From the NCBI GenBank assembly GCA_904391375.1, contig CAJFMF010000002.1, positions 1-47,698 on the forward strand: 47,698 nucleotides of DNA. The letters are read 5' to 3'. Positions 1-9,526 of the stretch are shown here, in pieces (within the stretch, counting starts at the first letter, position 1; each line of letters starts with the position of its first letter). The notes under the pieces were generated by a model. The model searched no databases, had not been told where the DNA came from, and was given only the letters and a program-made list of their open reading frames with translations. The stretch is from Candidatus Gallimonas faecavium (GTDB lineage: Bacteria > Bacillota > Clostridia > Christensenellales > Borkfalkiaceae). Both the position numbers and the translations under genes were made by a program.

Positions 1-1611
1 GACGGCGCCGTCGTCACGGTGGACGACCTGTTCTATAACGTCCCTGCCCGCCTGAAATTCTTGAAGTCCGATACGGCGGAAGAGGGAGACATCAGCGGCG
101 TCATGGCGCGGTTCCTTCTGTCGCGTCCCGAAATTTCCTTCACATATCTGAGTGACGGAAAATTGAAATACCGCTCCTTCGGCGACGGGCTTTCTGCCGC
201 GCTGGTCGCGGTCTACGGCGCGGAGACATTGAAAAATTGCACCGAGATCCGCGCGGAGAAACACGGAATCCGCCTGTACGGATTTCTCGGGAATCGCAAC
301 TTCTATAAGGCAAACCGTACCTATCAGAGCCTTTTCGTCAACGGCCGCTATGTCGTCAACCAAACCGTCGGCGCAGCGGTGACGAACGCCTATGCGAGTT
401 ACCTCATGAAGCGGCAGTATCCGTTTTATGTGCTCTTTCTCGAAGTTCCGCCCGAAGTTGTCGACGTGAACGTACATCCCAATAAGGCAGATGTGCGCTT
501 TGCGGATAATCAGATCATCTACGGCTGTGTGTATTCGATTGTATCCGCTGTCTTGGACGGAAATTCCAAGGCGCTCGAATACATCGTTTCAAGTCCGAAA
601 CTTGGAGAAACCGCTGTGCAGGACACGCTTTTTGAAGGAGATTCCGCCTTGCCTCAGGAACGGGCGGATGGAAAATCTTCCGAAAAGCATGAGTCTTTCT
701 CGGCATTCCCTGCGGCAAACTTCGTTGATCGGGCGACGCGCGATTCTTCTTCGCGAAGAAATGACGGCGTTGTACAGACGGGAGCACCGTCCATGTCCTA
801 TGCGCAGGCAAAGAAAGAACTTGCGTTTGACGTGAGCATTCCGAAAGGGGATGAGCCGCAGTTTCTCGATCGGGAGAAGGTCGTCCTGGAAGTGCGTCAG
901 CCTGCGATGCCCTCGCTTGCGCCGTCTTCCATGGAGGGCGCTCCTGCTTCTGCAAAGCCGCAGGAAGACGTCTTTGCGGAAAATCAGCGCTTTTTGCGGG
1001 AGCAGACGGCGAAAATGCGGCAGGATCGCGTCGATCCCGCTTCCCTGGAGTACAAGGGCGAGCTTTTCCGCACATATCTCATCTATCAGGCGGGGGATGT
1101 CGCGTATTTTATCGATCAGCACGCGGCGCACGAACGCATCCTCTATGATCGGCTGAAAGAGGCATGGGAAACGCGTTTTGTTGCGTCCCAGCCGATGCTG
1201 ATACCGTTTGTCCTTACGCTCAACGGGCAGGAATTTGCCTTTCTGGAAAAGAACTTTTCCGTTCTGCGGGAAATTGGTTTTGAAATTGAAGAGTTCGGCG
1301 ATACAAGCGTGCGGGTTTCGGCGGTTCCCGCCGATCTCATGGAGATCGATCTCAATGCTTTTTTCCAGGATGTCTTGTCCTCGATGGAGAGCCTGCGCGC
1401 GATCCGTCTTGTCGATCTTCTCAAGGACAAGCTTGCGACGGCGGCCTGTAAGGCAGCGGTCAAAGGCGGGGAAAGCCTTTCTTTGCAGGAAGTGCGCGCA
1501 CTCATCGAGCAGATGGATGGGGACACGGGCATGAAATGTCCGCACGGTCGCCCTGCGGTCGTAAAAATGAAGAAAAGCGAGTTTGAAAAACTCTTCAAAC
1601 GCATTGTATGA
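1..1611 (+). CDS. mutL: DNA mismatch repair protein MutL, 5' truncated by window edge
   Basis: Frame is open from base 1 (DGAVVTVDDLFYNVPARLKFLKS), MutL N-terminal motif; C-terminal QPMLIPF, DQHAAHERILYD, CPHGRPAV; followed by miaA. Confidence 0.95.
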   Translation, partial: DGAVVTVDDLFYNVPARLKFLKSDTAEEGDISGVMARFLLSRPEISFTYLSDGKLKYRSFGDGLSAALVAVYGAETLKNCTEIRAEKHGIRLYGFLGNRNFYKANRTYQSLFVNGRYVVNQTVGAAVTNAYASYLMKRQYPFYVLFLEVPPEVVDVNVHPNKADVRFADNQIIYGCVYSIVSAVLDGNSKALEYIVSSPKLGETAVQDTLFEGDSALPQERADGKSSEKHESFSAFPAANFVDRATRDSSSRRNDGVVQTGAPSMSYAQAKKELAFDVSIPKGDEPQFLDREKVVLEVRQPAMPSLAPSSMEGAPASAKPQEDVFAENQRFLREQTAKMRQDRVDPASLEYKGELFRTYLIYQAGDVAYFIDQHAAHERILYDRLKEAWETRFVASQPMLIPFVLTLNGQEFAFLEKNFSVLREIGFEIEEFGDTSVRVSAVPADLMEIDLNAFFQDVLSSMESLRAIRLVDLLKDKLATAACKAAVKGGESLSLQEVRALIEQMDGDTGMKCPHGRPAVVKMKKSEFEKLFKRIV

Positions 1612-2516
1612 AAAAATTGATCGTAATTTGCGGACCTACGGCATCGGGAAAAACGGCGCTCGCCGTCGAATGCGCCAGGCGTTTTCAGGGCGAAGTCGTC
1701 TCCTGCGATGCCTACATTGTCTATCGCGGATTAAACATCGGAACGGCAAAGCCTACGGAAGAAGAAAGAAAGGGGATTGTGCATCATCTGATTGACGTTG
1801 CGGATCCCAGAGATAATTTTTCCGTACACGATTTTGAGAAGATGGCGGTCCCTGTCGTTGAAGACATCCTCTCGCGCGGAAAAATCCCTATTCTGTGCGG
1901 CGGATCGGGGTTCTATATGAACTCCGTCCTGTTTCAGAGCGGATTCGGAAATACGGCAGCCGACCCATTGATCCGTGCAAAATATGAGGCGTTTGTACGG
2001 GAGAACGGCAGAGAAGCGCTTCATGCGCTTTTACGAAAATGTGACCCGGAAAGTGCAGAAGTTTTGCATCCGAATGACGTAAAGCGCGTGATCCGTGCGC
2101 TGGAAATTTATGAACTGACGGGCAAGCGGAAATCGGAGCAGCATGATGAACGCGTGCCGCGTTTTGAGTACGTTGCTTTTGCGTTCGATTGGCCGCGTGA
2201 AGTGTTATATGAACGGATTGCCGTGCGTACGAGAGCCATGCTGGACGGCGGTCTCGTCGAGGAAGTAGAGGGACTTCTGGCAAACGGTGTGCCTGCTTCG
2301 GCGCAGTCCATGCAGGGGATCGGCTACAAAGAAGTCGTTGAAATTTTGAAAAATGGCGATAATCGTTGTAATATGTATGACATAATACTGAAAAATACGA
2401 GAAATTATGCCAAACGGCAGGTTACTTTTTTCAAAAAGCTTCCCAACTTGCATTGGCTGAAACCGACAGATCTGCCCACGGCAGTCAAGGAGATCGAAAC
2501 AATCAATGACAGTTGA
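1608..2516 (+). CDS. miaA: tRNA dimethylallyltransferase MiaA
   Basis: KLIVICGPTASGKTALAVECARRF P-loop, CDAYIVYRGLNIGTAKP, RQVTFFKK; ATGA overlap with mutL. Confidence 0.96.
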   Translation: MKKLIVICGPTASGKTALAVECARRFQGEVVSCDAYIVYRGLNIGTAKPTEEERKGIVHHLIDVADPRDNFSVHDFEKMAVPVVEDILSRGKIPILCGGSGFYMNSVLFQSGFGNTAADPLIRAKYEAFVRENGREALHALLRKCDPESAEVLHPNDVKRVIRALEIYELTGKRKSEQHDERVPRFEYVAFAFDWPREVLYERIAVRTRAMLDGGLVEEVEGLLANGVPASAQSMQGIGYKEVVEILKNGDNRCNMYDIILKNTRNYAKRQVTFFKKLPNLHWLKPTDLPTAVKEIETINDS

Positions 2517-3729
2517 AGAGAGAATTTTGGATGCGGAGCAGAAACTTGCTCCGATGTTTGACGAAATTGACAGGATTGCGCTTTTCAATCAGGAGAAGGT
2601 GCTCAATGCGTTTCGGGAGGAACGGATCGCGCTTCGTCATTTTATGGCATCGACGGGGTATGGATACGGCGATGAGGGAAGAGAGAGCCTCGGAAAAGTG
2701 TATGCGCACGCGTTCGGCGCAGAGCGCGCCATTGTCTCTCCTTCGATTTTGAGCGGAACGCATGCCCTGACGGTTGCTCTTTTCGGCGTCCTGCGTCCAG
2801 GGAACCGCGTCTTGTGCATCAGCGGGGTGCCTTATGATACGCTGCGCGGTGTTGTCTGGGGCAAAGGAAACGGCTCTCTTGCGGATTTCGGAATAACGTT
2901 TGAGACAGTTCCGCTCGATGACTTCGGGAAAATCGACCTTTCGGCGGTTCGCAAAGCACTTCAAAGCGGATCTTACGATATGGTCTATCTTCAGCGGTCT
3001 CGCGGATACGAATTGCGCGATTCTTTTACGATCGAGGAAATTTCAGAGGCTTGCCACTGCGTGCGCGATTGCGGCTTTACGGGCTGCATCTTCGTCGATA
3101 ACTGCTACGGGGAATTTGTCGAGACACGCGAACCGACGCAAGTCGGCGCGGATCTCATTGTCGGATCGCTCATCAAAAATCCGGGAGGCGGACTTGCTCC
3201 GACGGGCGGATATATCGCAGGTAAGGCGTCTTATATTGCTATGTGCGAAAATCGCCTTACAGCGCCTTCGGTCGGCGGCGAGGTCGGCTCGTATGCGTAC
3301 GGATATCAGCTGTTCTATCAGGGATTTTTCCTTGCGCCCCATGTCGTCGCGCAGGCGCTCAAAGGCGCTTTGCTGATCGGTCAGTGTATGGCGGAACTCG
3401 GATATCAGAACTATCCGTCCATCGATCGGCTTCCGCCCGATATTACGCGCGCCGTGCGCTTTGATACCGAAAAACAGCTTACGGACTTCATTCAGTCGGT
3501 GCAGGATGTCTCTCCCGTAGACTCCTTCGTCAAACTGGAGGCCTGGGATATGCCGGGCTATGACTGTAAAGTGATTATGGCGGCAGGGACGTTCAATTCG
3601 GGAGCGAGTATCGAGCTCTCTGCCGATGCGCCCATTCGCGAACCCTATGTTGCCTATTTTCAAGGCGGCCTGACGTACGAGCATTGCAAACTTGCAGTGC
3701 GGGAGATTCTGAAGAAGCTCCTTGCGTAA
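2506..3729 (+). CDS. Methionine gamma-lyase / aluminium-resistance family PLP enzyme (YnbB-like)
   Basis: EERIALRHFMASTGYGYGDEGR, SGTHALTVALFGVLRPG, VGSLIKNPGGGLAPTGGYIAGK (PLP lysine region); downstream of miaA. Confidence 0.88.
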   Translation: MTVEERILDAEQKLAPMFDEIDRIALFNQEKVLNAFREERIALRHFMASTGYGYGDEGRESLGKVYAHAFGAERAIVSPSILSGTHALTVALFGVLRPGNRVLCISGVPYDTLRGVVWGKGNGSLADFGITFETVPLDDFGKIDLSAVRKALQSGSYDMVYLQRSRGYELRDSFTIEEISEACHCVRDCGFTGCIFVDNCYGEFVETREPTQVGADLIVGSLIKNPGGGLAPTGGYIAGKASYIAMCENRLTAPSVGGEVGSYAYGYQLFYQGFFLAPHVVAQALKGALLIGQCMAELGYQNYPSIDRLPPDITRAVRFDTEKQLTDFIQSVQDVSPVDSFVKLEAWDMPGYDCKVIMAAGTFNSGASIELSADAPIREPYVAYFQGGLTYEHCKLAVREILKKLLA

Positions 3730-3828
3730 TTTGAATCCTTCGGCGAGTCGCTTTTTCAAATTGTTTTTTTGTTTGGATCCGATGCGGCCTTTCGAGCAGA
3801 AAACAGAGCTTATTCCCAATGAACTGAA

Positions 3829-3869
3829 GAAACCCTGATCGGGGGCCTGCCCGACAGGGTTTCTTTTTT
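3829..3869 (+). terminator. Intrinsic terminator after mutL-miaA-lyase operon
   Basis: GAAACCCTG ... CAGGGTTTC stem followed by TTTTTT. Confidence 0.85.
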
Positions 3870-4159
3870 GAATTTTACGAAATACTATCGGTTTCTTTTC
3901 CATTGATTTCGAAAAGAATGTTTCGGAAAAAGGATTTTTGCCTGAGGGAACCTTGATTCGGGACAATGTGGCGGCGATCGGGATTCCGAATGTGGCGCTC
4001 GGGCTTCCTGCAGACTCGGCATTTTTCCCTTTGAGGCATCTGCCGTTTCTTTGCGGCGAGATTGTCCTTTTCGCAGATGTTTTTCTTTAGTCTTGTATTT
4101 CACAACGAAAAACAAAGGTTTGTTTTTTACGCCATTGTTTGAGAGACAAGGCTTTTCCG

Positions 4160-4188
4160 TCATGTTTGGACAAGGCGCGGCATATCCT
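4160..4188 (+). promoter_or_regulatory. Candidate sigma-E-type promoter of spoIIIA operon
   Basis: TCATGTT (4160-4166), 14 nt spacer, CATATCCT (4181-4188), compared with sigma-E KMATATT-N14-CATACANT; spoIIIA is sigma-E-controlled in Bacillus. Confidence 0.6.
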
Positions 4189-4193
4189 ATACC

Positions 4194-5030
4194 ATGCTTG
4201 AATTTTTACCGCCACGCCTGAGCGCCGCTCTGCGGCACGTCAATCTCAATCTTCTGTATGAACTGCGCGTCCGTGCGGACAAGCCGCTTGTGGCAAATTT
4301 AGGCGGCACATTCTGTTATGTGGGGGAAAACGGTCGAACGACGCAGCGCGAAGCGGCACTTGTCCCTACGGAGAAAGAACTCTCGGACATTGTGTTTGCG
4401 GCAAGCGGATATTCCGTGTATTCCGTCTCCGAGCAGATCAAACAGGGATTTTTGACGGGTGCGGCGGGGGAGCGGATCGGAATCGCGGGGAGTTATGTAT
4501 GCGAAGGCGATCGCGTGCTGTCAGTGCATACGATCACATCGCTCTGCATTCGTGTCCCGCACGCAATCCCTGGTTGTGCGGAGCGGATTTATACCGACTG
4601 CCTTTCAAACGGAATTTGTTCGCTGTTGCTGATTTCTCCTCCGGGATACGGGAAAACCACGTTGTTGCGCGATCTGTCCCGTCTTGTAAGTTTGCGCATG
4701 CGTTTGAATATTCTCGTATGCGATGAGCGGGGAGAGCTTTCGGCGGGGGAATTGGGTGAGACGAGCGATGTCATGCGTTTTTCGGATAAACGGACGGCCT
4801 TTTCAGCGGGAATCCGAGCCATGCGTCCCGATTTAATTGTCACGGACGAGCTCCAGACGGAGGACTACGCGGCGGTCCGTCGAGCGCAGGAAAGCGGCCT
4901 TCATGTCTTTGCTTCCGCGCACCTTGTCCGCGTTGCAGATGTCCCCGAAAAGATCTTTGATCGCTATGTCGTACTCGACGGATTGGGTACGGTCGGAGCT
5001 GTCATCGGAGCGGACGATGTTATGGCTTAA
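4194..5030 (+). CDS. spoIIIAA: Stage III sporulation protein AA (ATPase)
   Basis: LLISPPGYGKTTLLRDLSRLVS Walker A, first of eight spoIIIA genes. Confidence 0.95.
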   Translation: MLEFLPPRLSAALRHVNLNLLYELRVRADKPLVANLGGTFCYVGENGRTTQREAALVPTEKELSDIVFAASGYSVYSVSEQIKQGFLTGAAGERIGIAGSYVCEGDRVLSVHTITSLCIRVPHAIPGCAERIYTDCLSNGICSLLLISPPGYGKTTLLRDLSRLVSLRMRLNILVCDERGELSAGELGETSDVMRFSDKRTAFSAGIRAMRPDLIVTDELQTEDYAAVRRAQESGLHVFASAHLVRVADVPEKIFDRYVVLDGLGTVGAVIGADDVMA

Positions 5031-5487
5031 AATCCTGCTTGCGTGTCTCACGGTAGGGTTCAGCGTTGGAATCGGCTACCTTGCGGCCAATAAATATCGG
5101 AGCAGGTATGCTTTTTACAGGCAGTTTCAGGATTTTAACGAGCGGTATCTGTCGGAATTGGAGTATGCGCGGAAACCGCTTCCCGTCTTTGTGCGGGAAT
5201 ACGAAGCCAAGGGGGATTTTTCGGGACTGCTTGGGGATTGGCTGAAAACGCGCGCGACGCAAGTGAAGCTTTCCTATCTCTCTTCCGATGAGCGCGAGCA
5301 ATGCTGTGCTTATTTTTCGATGCTTGGACGCGGAAACGCACAGGCACAGGCGGAATATTTCGGGACATATAAACCATCGCTTTCGGAGAAGAAGGCAACT
5401 TGTGAAAAGGAGAGCAGGGAGCGGGGAGTGCTCTGTTTGAAGCTCGGATTGCTTGCGGGACTTGCTCTCGTCATTCTTATGATTTGA
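5017..5487 (+). CDS. spoIIIAB: Stage III sporulation protein AB
   Basis: MLWLKILLACLTVGFSVGIGYLAANKYRSR; start trimmed from the ORF track to ATG 5017, overlapping spoIIIAA by 14 nt. Confidence 0.9.
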   Translation: MLWLKILLACLTVGFSVGIGYLAANKYRSRYAFYRQFQDFNERYLSELEYARKPLPVFVREYEAKGDFSGLLGDWLKTRATQVKLSYLSSDEREQCCAYFSMLGRGNAQAQAEYFGTYKPSLSEKKATCEKESRERGVLCLKLGLLAGLALVILMI

Positions 5488-5488
5488 A

Positions 5489-5686
5489 ATGGATATTTCC
5501 GTTATATTTCGGCTGGCGGCGATCGGAATTATTGTGACAGTCGTCTGTCAGCTGCTGAAAAAATCAGATCGGGACGACATCTCGACGGTCGTCTCGATCG
5601 TAGGCCTTGTAATTGCGCTCACGATTGCGGTCACGATGATCGGCGATTTGTTTGATGTAATTCGGGATATTTTCGGAGTGACATGA
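5489..5686 (+). CDS. spoIIIAC: Stage III sporulation protein AC
   Basis: 65 aa, two hydrophobic segments, position in operon. Confidence 0.93.
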   Translation: MDISVIFRLAAIGIIVTVVCQLLKKSDRDDISTVVSIVGLVIALTIAVTMIGDLFDVIRDIFGVT

Positions 5687-6081
5687 CGCCCGTCTTTCAG
5701 TTGATCGGTATCGCGTTCCTGACCGCCGTTGCGGCGATCCTTGTCAAGAATACCAAACCGGAACTTGCTGCGGTCATTACGATTGCAGGCGGCGTTATTC
5801 TCGTACTCTTTGCGTTGGAGGCCTTTCGCGGAAGTCTTGGCATATTTTCCGAGATTGCCTCCATGACAGGCCTGGATGCCGCAATTATCAAGACACTTCT
5901 GAAGATGGTCGGAATCGGATATCTCGTTGAATTCAGCGCCGGAATCCTCAATGATTTCGGGCAGAATTCGCTGGCAGACAAATTGGTATTTTGCGGGAAA
6001 ATCCTCGTCCTGATTTTGGCGATTCCCATTCTTGAAAATATTCTCACGCTTGTGAACGATCTTTTGGGGCTCATTGCATGA
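5683..6081 (+). CDS. spoIIIAD: Stage III sporulation protein AD
   Basis: 132 aa membrane protein, ATGA overlap with spoIIIAC, position in operon. Confidence 0.93.
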   Translation: MTPVFQLIGIAFLTAVAAILVKNTKPELAAVITIAGGVILVLFALEAFRGSLGIFSEIASMTGLDAAIIKTLLKMVGIGYLVEFSAGILNDFGQNSLADKLVFCGKILVLILAIPILENILTLVNDLLGLIA

Positions 6082-7310
6082 AGGAATACCTTTGCTTAAA
6101 GAAGGTCAGGCGATTTTACAAGTTGCGGCACAAAAGGAGAGTATGGTTGTTGCTCGGCGTTCTGTTCGCCGTCTTGTTTTTTGCCGTCAGTCCAGAGCTG
6201 TCTGTGAGTGCCTATACCCCAGAAGAAGAGCAGGCTTTGGAGGAATTCCGACTGCAGATCGATGAACTCCTGGATGCACTCGATACGGATGATTTGCAGG
6301 CTTATCTCAATTCGCTTTCCGAATTTGATCAAAGTGACATCAAAGATGTGCTCTCAGGCGTGATTACAGGCGATTTTGCGCTTGACTATACGTCATTGGG
6401 GCAGTCTGTTCTTGCGATCGTCTGGCAAGAAGGAAGGGCAATGTTGCCTGCCTTTGCCGTCATTTTGGCGGCTGCATTGCTCTGCGGGATTCTTAACTCT
6501 GCAAAAAATGGATTTATGCAGAGTAATATGACAGACATAATAAACTTTTCCGCCTATCTTGCCATCGGTGCCGTTGTGCTTGCGGTCCTTACAGACTTGC
6601 TCAAAGTCGGCTTTGAGGCGATTCAGAGCATGCAGACACAGATGGAGATCGTATATCCGATTTTGCTCACGCTGATGGCGGCGAGCGGCGGGTCTGTTTC
6701 GGTGGGCGTTTTTCGCCCCGCGGTTGCCTTTTTCTCCGGAGCCGTTTGCGAGTTATTTACGGCCGTCGTGTTGCCCGCTTCGGTCGTCGTGATCGTTCTC
6801 GCATTTATCGGGAATCTTTCTCCGGAAGTTCCGACGGAAAAACTGGGGGATTTTTTTAAGAGCATCAGCAAGTGGCTGATCGGGCTTACGCTCGGCTTGT
6901 TTACGCTGTTTCTGACTGTGCAGGGAATCGCCTCTTCGCAATACGACGGGCTGTCGCTGCGCGCCGTAAAATATCTCGTCTCGGGGTCTGTTCCCATTGT
7001 CGGCGGATTTTTATCGGGCGGAATGGATCTGGTGCTTGCGGGCAGCGCGCTCATCAAAAACGCAGTCGGTTCGTTTGCCGTTTTCTTACTCTTTGGCGCG
7101 ATCTTGCGGCCCGTCTTGCTCTTTACGGCATTCCAGCTTTTTCTGCGCCTTGCAGCGGCCGTAACGGAGCCGGCAGGCGGAAAGCTGTCGTCCTTTTTGT
7201 CCCGCCTTGCGACGGACAGCGGATTCTTTCTCGCGGGACTTCTCTGCATTGCGTTCTTATACTTTTTGACGCTCGTCCTTCTGGTCTGTTCCACGGGAGT
7301 GATCTTTTGA
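6078..7310 (+). CDS. spoIIIAE: Stage III sporulation protein AE
   Basis: 410 aa polytopic protein with signal sequence, position in operon. Confidence 0.94.
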   Translation: MKEYLCLKKVRRFYKLRHKRRVWLLLGVLFAVLFFAVSPELSVSAYTPEEEQALEEFRLQIDELLDALDTDDLQAYLNSLSEFDQSDIKDVLSGVITGDFALDYTSLGQSVLAIVWQEGRAMLPAFAVILAAALLCGILNSAKNGFMQSNMTDIINFSAYLAIGAVVLAVLTDLLKVGFEAIQSMQTQMEIVYPILLTLMAASGGSVSVGVFRPAVAFFSGAVCELFTAVVLPASVVVIVLAFIGNLSPEVPTEKLGDFFKSISKWLIGLTLGLFTLFLTVQGIASSQYDGLSLRAVKYLVSGSVPIVGGFLSGGMDLVLAGSALIKNAVGSFAVFLLFGAILRPVLLFTAFQLFLRLAAAVTEPAGGKLSSFLSRLATDSGFFLAGLLCIAFLYFLTLVLLVCSTGVIF

Positions 7311-7765
7311 TGAAAGCGTACATTCTGAGCATCGTCGGCGTGATTCTCCTGACGGCCGTCATCACGATCATCGCGCCTCACGGAAAAATGGAAAAATTCC
7401 TGAAGGGGACGGCAAAGCTCGTCGTTTTAAGTGCCCTGATCGCACCGATCGCCGGATTTCTTACGGAGAAAGCGCCATCCCTTTCCGCGGCGGAAATCGG
7501 GACGGATACCGCATATCTGGAATATTGCGCCGAATGCTATGCCGATGCGGACGAACGGGCGATCAAAAAGTTTTTGGAGGAGGAATATTCGGTTGCGGCG
7601 GAAGTTGTCGTGACAAGAAATGCAGATGCGACATTTTCCTATGAAAAAATCACTGTCAGGATGGAAAACGAAGGAATATCGGGACAAGACGGGAATATAA
7701 ATATTAGCGAAGAGATCAAAAGCGTCCTGGAGGCGCGTTACGGATGTAACACGGAGGTCATATGA
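7310..7765 (+). CDS. spoIIIAF: Stage III sporulation protein AF
   Basis: MKAYILSIVGVILLTAVITIIAPHGKMEKFLKGTAKLVVL; start trimmed from ORF 6872..7765. Confidence 0.9.
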   Translation: MKAYILSIVGVILLTAVITIIAPHGKMEKFLKGTAKLVVLSALIAPIAGFLTEKAPSLSAAEIGTDTAYLEYCAECYADADERAIKKFLEEEYSVAAEVVVTRNADATFSYEKITVRMENEGISGQDGNINISEEIKSVLEARYGCNTEVI

Positions 7766-8121
7766 GCATCCGAAAGCTCTGGGAAAACCGCACGGCGCGC
7801 ATTTTGCTGATTGCAGGTGCGGCGCTCCTGCTTTTGCTGGCCTGTTGGCTCGTATTCGGGGGCGATAAAAGCGCGAATGCGATGGCAGGCGGGGCTTCCA
7901 TGACGGAGGAAGAAGCGCGGTTGTCCGCCATTCTCTCCGAGGTGGAGGATGCGGGAGAGGTGCGGGTCTTTATTACGCAGGAAGACGGTGCTCCTGTGAG
8001 CGCGATCGTCTTGTTCAGCGGCACGGACGGGATACTTGTTCGGCTGCGGCTGACGCAGATCGCCGCACGGGCCTTGGATATTGCCGAGAATAGGGTGCTT
8101 GTGTACCCGTCGGAGACATAG
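7762..8121 (+). CDS. spoIIIAG: Stage III sporulation protein AG
   Basis: Single N-terminal TM, ...LSAILSEVEDAGEVRVFIT...; position in operon. Confidence 0.9.
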   Translation: MSIRKLWENRTARILLIAGAALLLLLACWLVFGGDKSANAMAGGASMTEEEARLSAILSEVEDAGEVRVFITQEDGAPVSAIVLFSGTDGILVRLRLTQIAARALDIAENRVLVYPSET

Positions 8122-8149
8122 AAATTTTTGTTGAGAAGGAGATAGCATA

Positions 8150-8629
8150 ATGTCCAACACGAAGAAGATCGCGCTCATGTCCACGCTTGTTCTGCTGCTC
8201 GCCGTAACCGCTGTGTTCAATTTCGTGCTTGCGGGAACGAGGACGCAGGATGTAAGTGCCGACGTCGAAGCAAATTACTTCACGACCTATCGCGCCGACC
8301 GCAATTCGACGCGCAGCGAGGAGTTTGTCCAGCTCGACAGCGTCATTTCGGCCTATGACGAAGGGTCGGAGGAGCAGACAGCCGCGCTCAAGCGCAAGCA
8401 GGAGCTCGTGGAGGCCATGGAAGACGAGCTGATCATGGAATCCATCATCAAGTCCATGGGATTTTCGGATGCGGCCGTGGCCATCGGGGATACGGAGAAC
8501 ATCAATGTTTTTGTCAATTCCAATGAATTGACGGACGAAATGGTCACAAAGATCTTCTATGCGCTCGAAGTCGAGCACCAGATCCGCGACGGAAATATTA
8601 TAATTATGCCCGTTTATGCGGAAAGTTGA
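8150..8629 (+). CDS. spoIIIAH: Stage III sporulation protein AH (SpoIIQ partner)
   Basis: N-terminal TM, SRSEEFVQLDSVIS-like and SMGFSDAAVAIGDTENINVFV region; SD GAGAAGGAG. Confidence 0.93.
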   Translation: MSNTKKIALMSTLVLLLAVTAVFNFVLAGTRTQDVSADVEANYFTTYRADRNSTRSEEFVQLDSVISAYDEGSEEQTAALKRKQELVEAMEDELIMESIIKSMGFSDAAVAIGDTENINVFVNSNELTDEMVTKIFYALEVEHQIRDGNIIIMPVYAES

Positions 8630-8661
8630 AAAAAATAGTGGTAATTCCTGAAAAGATGTGC

Positions 8662-8667
8662 TATAAT
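8662..8667 (+). promoter_or_regulatory. Extended -10 (TGTGCTATAAT) upstream of Asp23 gene
   Basis: TGn-TATAAT 22 nt before ATG, SD GGAAAGGAG between; -35 weak. Confidence 0.5.
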
Positions 8668-8689
8668 GGTTTTCGGAAAGGAGACGGTT

Positions 8690-9064
8690 ATGGCAAGCAT
8701 CAAATACAATCCCAACGGACAGAAGGGGAAAATCACCTATAACTCCGACATTGTCAGCGGAATCATCGTTCTCAGCCTGAAGGAGACGGAGGGAATCGAA
8801 CTGGTTCCGTCCAAGAACAAGGGGATTAAGGTCTGCTTTGAAAAAGAAGGCGTTTTTGTCGACATCTCTGTCATTGCGTATTATGGATACAAGGTGCCGG
8901 AGCTTGCGTTCCGCATCCAGCAGACCATCAAACAGATGGTCGAGTCCATGACGAAATACAAGATCGCCAAAGTGGATGTCCATATCACGAGCGTCATTTT
9001 CCCTGCCGCCAAGTCGGAGGCAGAACCTGCGGCGGAGCCTGCCGATGACGCGGCAAATGCCTGA
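8690..9064 (+). CDS. Asp23/Gls24 family envelope stress response protein
   Basis: MASIKYNPNGQKGKITYNSDIVSGIIVLSLKETEGIELV; FVDISVIAYYGYKVPELAFRIQQTIKQMVESMT; upstream of nusB. Confidence 0.92.
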   Translation: MASIKYNPNGQKGKITYNSDIVSGIIVLSLKETEGIELVPSKNKGIKVCFEKEGVFVDISVIAYYGYKVPELAFRIQQTIKQMVESMTKYKIAKVDVHITSVIFPAAKSEAEPAAEPADDAANA

Positions 9065-9085
9065 TTGAACTGAACGAATACGGCG

Positions 9086-9115
9086 GCGTTCCCTCTCGCG
9101 TGCGAGGGGGAACGC
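9086..9115 (+). terminator. Strong GC hairpin in Asp23-nusB gap (no U tract; attenuator or RNA processing site possible)
   Basis: GCGTTCCCTCTCGC GT GCGAGGGGGAACGC, near-perfect stem with one G-U, not followed by a T run. Confidence 0.45.
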
Positions 9116-9133
9116 TTGCATGAGGAAAACATT

Positions 9134-9526
9134 ATGAGAAATGACGCGCGCGAAGCCGCTTTCAAGATTATCTTTGCCGATCTGTTCGGAAACGACGGGG
9201 AAAAGAATTTCCGCGCCGCCCTTTATCGGCAGGCAAAACTCAGCGAAGAGGAGTGTTCTTTTGCGGAACACCTTTTTCAGACCTATCGCGCTCACAAAGA
9301 AGAACTCTCCGGACAGTTGGCGGGCGCCGTGACGCGGTACGCCGATTATCGCATTTATCCTGCGGATCGTGCCGCGCTTTTGCTTGCGCTCACGGAAATT
9401 AACTACTGCGACGATATTCCGCCCGTTGTATCCGTTTCGGAGGCAACGGCGCTTGCGCGCAAATATTCCACGGAACATTCTGCCGATTTTGTCAACGGCG
9501 TCCTCGGAGGAATCATCAACAAATGA
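9134..9526 (+). CDS. nusB: Transcription antitermination factor NusB
   Basis: REAAFKIIFADLF, AALLLALTEINYCDDIPPVVSVSEATALARKYSTEHSADFVNGVLG. Confidence 0.95.
   Translation: MRNDAREAAFKIIFADLFGNDGEKNFRAALYRQAKLSEEECSFAEHLFQTYRAHKEELSGQLAGAVTRYADYRIYPADRAALLLALTEINYCDDIPPVVSVSEATALARKYSTEHSADFVNGVLGGIINK

Noticed and set aside
3885-4163. 92-aa minus ORF before spoIIIAA
   Set aside because: Basic, low-complexity composition, no SD, overlaps the sigma-E-like promoter region.
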